A program made the position numbers and the translations under genes. A model generated the notes under the pieces. The model saw nothing but the letters and a program-made list of their open reading frames with translations. It did not search any database and was not told where the DNA came from. This document shows positions 61,001-64,000 of a DNA stretch of 64,000 nucleotides, one piece after another (the first letter of the stretch is position 1; every line of letters begins with the position of its first letter). The stretch comes from Bolinopsis microptera (Eukaryota > Ctenophora > Tentaculata > Lobata > Bolinopsidae), in assembly GCF_026151205.1 (NCBI RefSeq), contig NC_087079.1, positions 4,173,230 to 4,237,229 of the forward strand. Reading direction: 5' to 3'.

Positions 61001-63915
61001 TAGTACAGACAAATCCGTCTGAAAAAATCGATCTGCTGACACACGAAGCTTTCAGAGGATTTTTGACGTTTTTGAGTTCCATTAGGTGCCCTTTATGGCT
61101 GACCAACTTTTCCAAACTTTTCCACTTGTCTTAAGGCCACTTTTTGCCACTTTACCACTTTTTACCACCTTTCTTGTTTGTCGAATATCTTTAGTTGTGA
61201 ACATCGTAAAAGGTTGCGGATCAATCGAGTGTGTTCATATTATCAGGAAGAAAAACTTTTGTTCAAACAATTTTTACGTCAGATAATAAGTTAATTGGAT
61301 AATTATCAATTAACTAATTAGCAAAATTCTAAAAATTTTTTATTGGCTTAAAATGATCGGAATAGCTTGAAACACGGAGAAAAGTATTTTTTAGAAAAAC
61401 TTTGAAAATTTTTCACTTACATTTTTTTTCGAGACTTAGAAAAAATTTCGAAAATTCAAAATATTTTTTCCGCCAAATGTGATCAAACCGCATGAAACAC
61501 GGAGAAAAATGCCTTTCAAAAAAACTTAGTGAATTTTTCGTTTCAAGAATACTTAAATCGCCAATATTTGTAGTTGGAGTTCAGTAAATCTCGGCAGATT
61601 TTAGTAATCAGGAATTACTAAGTGAAGAGGTCTGAAACTGAAAAACGTTAACCATACGATCGCGCGGCGATATAAGAGTTTCATAAACTAATTTTCACAG
61701 AAACTGCACCAATGGCACAGTCAAGATCGAAACGATAGCCTGCTGTACTGTCATTTTATTGATTTCAATGATGAATCAGTGGGGTTAAGATAATCACATT
61801 TGTAATAAATAAACATCTCTGTACCGTCAATTGTGCTAATCTAAACCAGCCTACCTGTATTACCAGACCTCTTCTTTTCCTCGACAATCAAACCAAGTTG
61901 TTCATATCGCATTTGGTGGGTGATGTAAGTAGTAATACATATCGAGCTGTATTCAATCACAATACGACACAATGCAATACGTGTATATTATATTATGGCC
62001 CTTAATGAGGTATATGAAACGTTCTATACCGTACACTTCTCGTTACTCCAGTGAGAGGCCCAGTATGGAGAGGTTTAACAGTTTAGCACGAAAACGTCTA
62101 CTTGGCCTCATGGCTCTTTGACAGCTCAAAGAAGGCGAGAAAAGACCAGAAAGCTTAAATTTTCAACTCCACATTAATCCTGAGCTGATCATCATGGCCC
62201 CGAATATCCTACGGGAAGAACCTGTATTTTTACCTCACGACGTCCGGATTTCAAATCAACACCCTCAATAACATTAACAATCCTTCCTGATCAGGATCTG
62301 TCTCTATTAGCAATTTCCAAAATATCCTGACTCTCGTGGAACATTTCACTGAATTAATTATTACTGGTTTTTTATTACCCCTTGCCCGTCATTCGTATCT
62401 ACATCTTACCCTTGCCAGTATGTTACCCTTGCTGATTTTACGTTTAGCCGACCCTGACATATGGGGGTGATTTGAGGTAACCACCGATCCAGCATAGTAA
62501 ATGAAGCGGTATGCAGAACAATACAAAACAAGTCACAGTTGATGTTGGAAGGTGTATTTACACTTGCTTCCTGGACCTGGCTGTTCCTTAGTTTCCCTGA
62601 TCTGTTCTTGCCTTCTTCGAACTGTAAATGAGCCATGAGGCCAAGTATACGTTTTCGTGATAAACTTTAAAACGTCTCTATACCGGGTTTCTCACGGTAT
62701 AAAGCGTTACATAAACCTCATTAGTCATTAAGAGCCATATAATATACACGTATTGTGTCGTAGTCTGATTGAATACAGCTCGATATGTATTAGTTTCAAT
62801 ACTTTCAACACTATACTATATAACAAATAATTTTAATGACAGGATGGATTACTGAGGGCACTGTGTTAAGGTGATTTAAGTGGGTACCAATTCCCACCGA
62901 CCATTCTTCTTTGTGTTATGAATACTTGCTTCATCATCTCCTTTTAATAAAAATCACGGTGTCTTTATTGACTAAGCGCATTACTACTTACTTCACCCAC
63001 CAAATGCGATATGAACAACTTGGTTTGATTGTCGAGGAAAAGAAGAGGTCTGGTAATACAGGTAGGCTGCTTTAGATTAGCACAATTGACGGTACAGAGA
63101 TGTTTATTTATTACAAATGTGATTATCTTAACCCCACTGATTCATCATTGAAATCAATAAAATGACAGTACAGCAGGCTATCGTTTCGATCTTGACTGTG
63201 CCATTGGTGCAGTTTCTGTGAAAATTAGTTTATGAAACTCTTATATCGCCGCGCGATCGTATGGTTAACGTTTTTCAGTTTCAGACCTCTTCACTTAGTA
63301 ATTCCTGATTACTAAAATCTGCCGAGATTTACTGAACTCCAACTACAAATATTGGCGATTTAAGTATTCTTGAAACGAAAAATTCACTAAGTTTTTTTGA
63401 AAGGCATTTTTCTCCGTGTTTCATGCGGTTTGATCACATTTGGCGGAAAAAATATTTTGAATTTTCGAAATTTTTTCTAAGTCTCGAAAAAAAATGTAAG
63501 TGAAAAATTTTCAAATTTTTTCTAAAAAATACTTTTCTCCGTGTTTCAAGCTATTCCGATCATTTTAAGCCAATAAAAAATTTTTAGAATTTTGCTAATT
63601 AGTTAATTGATAATTATCCAATTAACTTATTATCTGACGTAAAAATTGTTTGAACAAAAGTTTTTCTTCCTGATAATATGAACACACTCGATTGATCCGC
63701 AACCTTTTACGATGTTCACAACTAAAGATATTCGACAAACAAGAAAGGTGGTAAAAAGTGGTAAAGTGGCAAAAAGTGGCCTTAAGACAAGTGGAAAAGT
63801 TTGGAAAAGTTGGTCAGCCATAAAGGGCACCTAATGGAACTCAAAAACGTCAAAAATCCTCTGAAAGCTTCGTGTGTCAGCAGATCGATTTTTTCAGACG
63901 GATTTGTCTGTACTA
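61001..63915. repeat. 2.9 kb foldback (large inverted repeat)
   Basis: The outer arms 61001-61936 and about 62980-63915 are almost perfect reverse complements. Both encode the same 66-codon frame starting MPFMADQLF, which is not a convincing gene. Inner arms (61937-62160 against 62560-62800) are more diverged, and about 185 bp at 62800-62980 is present on one side only. The centre is about 62458. A 76-codon minus frame at 62406-62636 is unrecognised. It is probably a foldback-type transposon or an arm-homogenised inverted duplication in a downstream intron or intergenic region. Confidence 0.85.
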
Positions 63916-64000
63916 TTACTAGAAAGCCCGAAGTCAGAGGGAGGAAAGTATTAGTAATAGTATTCTTTGGTAGTGAGTTTTTATCGCATCAAAAATATAT

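Noticed and set aside
61086-61286. 66-codon frame repeated on both arms of the foldback
   Set aside because: It is identical in both arms because the arms are inverted copies. It has no domain and no upstream coding context.

Overview
This is an AT-rich animal nuclear genome window. Genes are split by GT-AG introns or encoded in single long reading frames, and they sit among LINE, SINE, MITE and foldback repeats, minisatellites and homopolymer runs. The gene content (CNOT4, a secreted LPMO with PAN/apple modules, a pentraxin, and a modular secreted protein with ephrin-receptor-like repeats) points to an aquatic invertebrate, possibly non-bilaterian. The sequence alone does not fix the phylum. 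No prokaryotic features, CRISPR arrays or confident RNA genes were seen. Layout: (1) Positions 1-34863, minus strand, carry the CCR4-NOT ubiquitin ligase gene CNOT4. I reconstructed it exon by exon: a C4C4 RING finger (exons at 34810-34863, 34561-34629, 33542-33607), a coiled-coil linker, an RRM, a CCCH zinc finger and part of the C-terminal tail. The 3' end lies off the left edge. A nested foldback repeat occupies its last visible intron (132-1715). (2) Positions 6278-33541 form one 27.3 kb CNOT4 intron. It holds no gene I could recognise. It is strongly enriched in CACGTG E-boxes, CArG boxes (CCATATAAGG type) and CCAAT boxes, in clusters that look like cis-regulatory modules. It also holds a 1.9 kb poly-G-ended repeat element filled with minisatellites and a 1.3 kb purine tract, a perfect 104 bp palindrome and many simple repeats. 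(3) Positions 34864-42033 are intergenic, with a 2.2 kb foldback repeat, a GAAAA microsatellite and a GC-rich dispersed repeat family. (4) Positions 42034-45072 (minus) encode a 1012-residue secreted, intronless LPMO-like protein with three PAN/apple modules, acidic Gly/Ser/Asp linkers and a galactose-binding-like domain. (5) Positions 46350-47249 (plus) encode a secreted pentraxin whose C-terminal part is frame-shifted. (6) Positions 48480-52052 (minus) are a 5'-truncated LINE with an intact endonuclease-to-C-terminus reading frame. (7) Positions 54236-60865 (plus) are a multi-exon secreted Cys-rich protein with a duplicated ephrin-receptor-like exon and a duplicated two-exon cassette. Its introns contain a MITE with a 10 bp target duplication, a LINE remnant and a tRNA-derived SINE. 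(8) Positions 61001-63915 are a large, very well conserved foldback repeat. The genes are functionally unrelated neighbours: one housekeeping RNA-decay ligase and three secreted extracellular proteins. Nothing suggests a common pathway, although the LPMO, the pentraxin and the Cys-rich protein would all act outside the cell on glycans or matrix.
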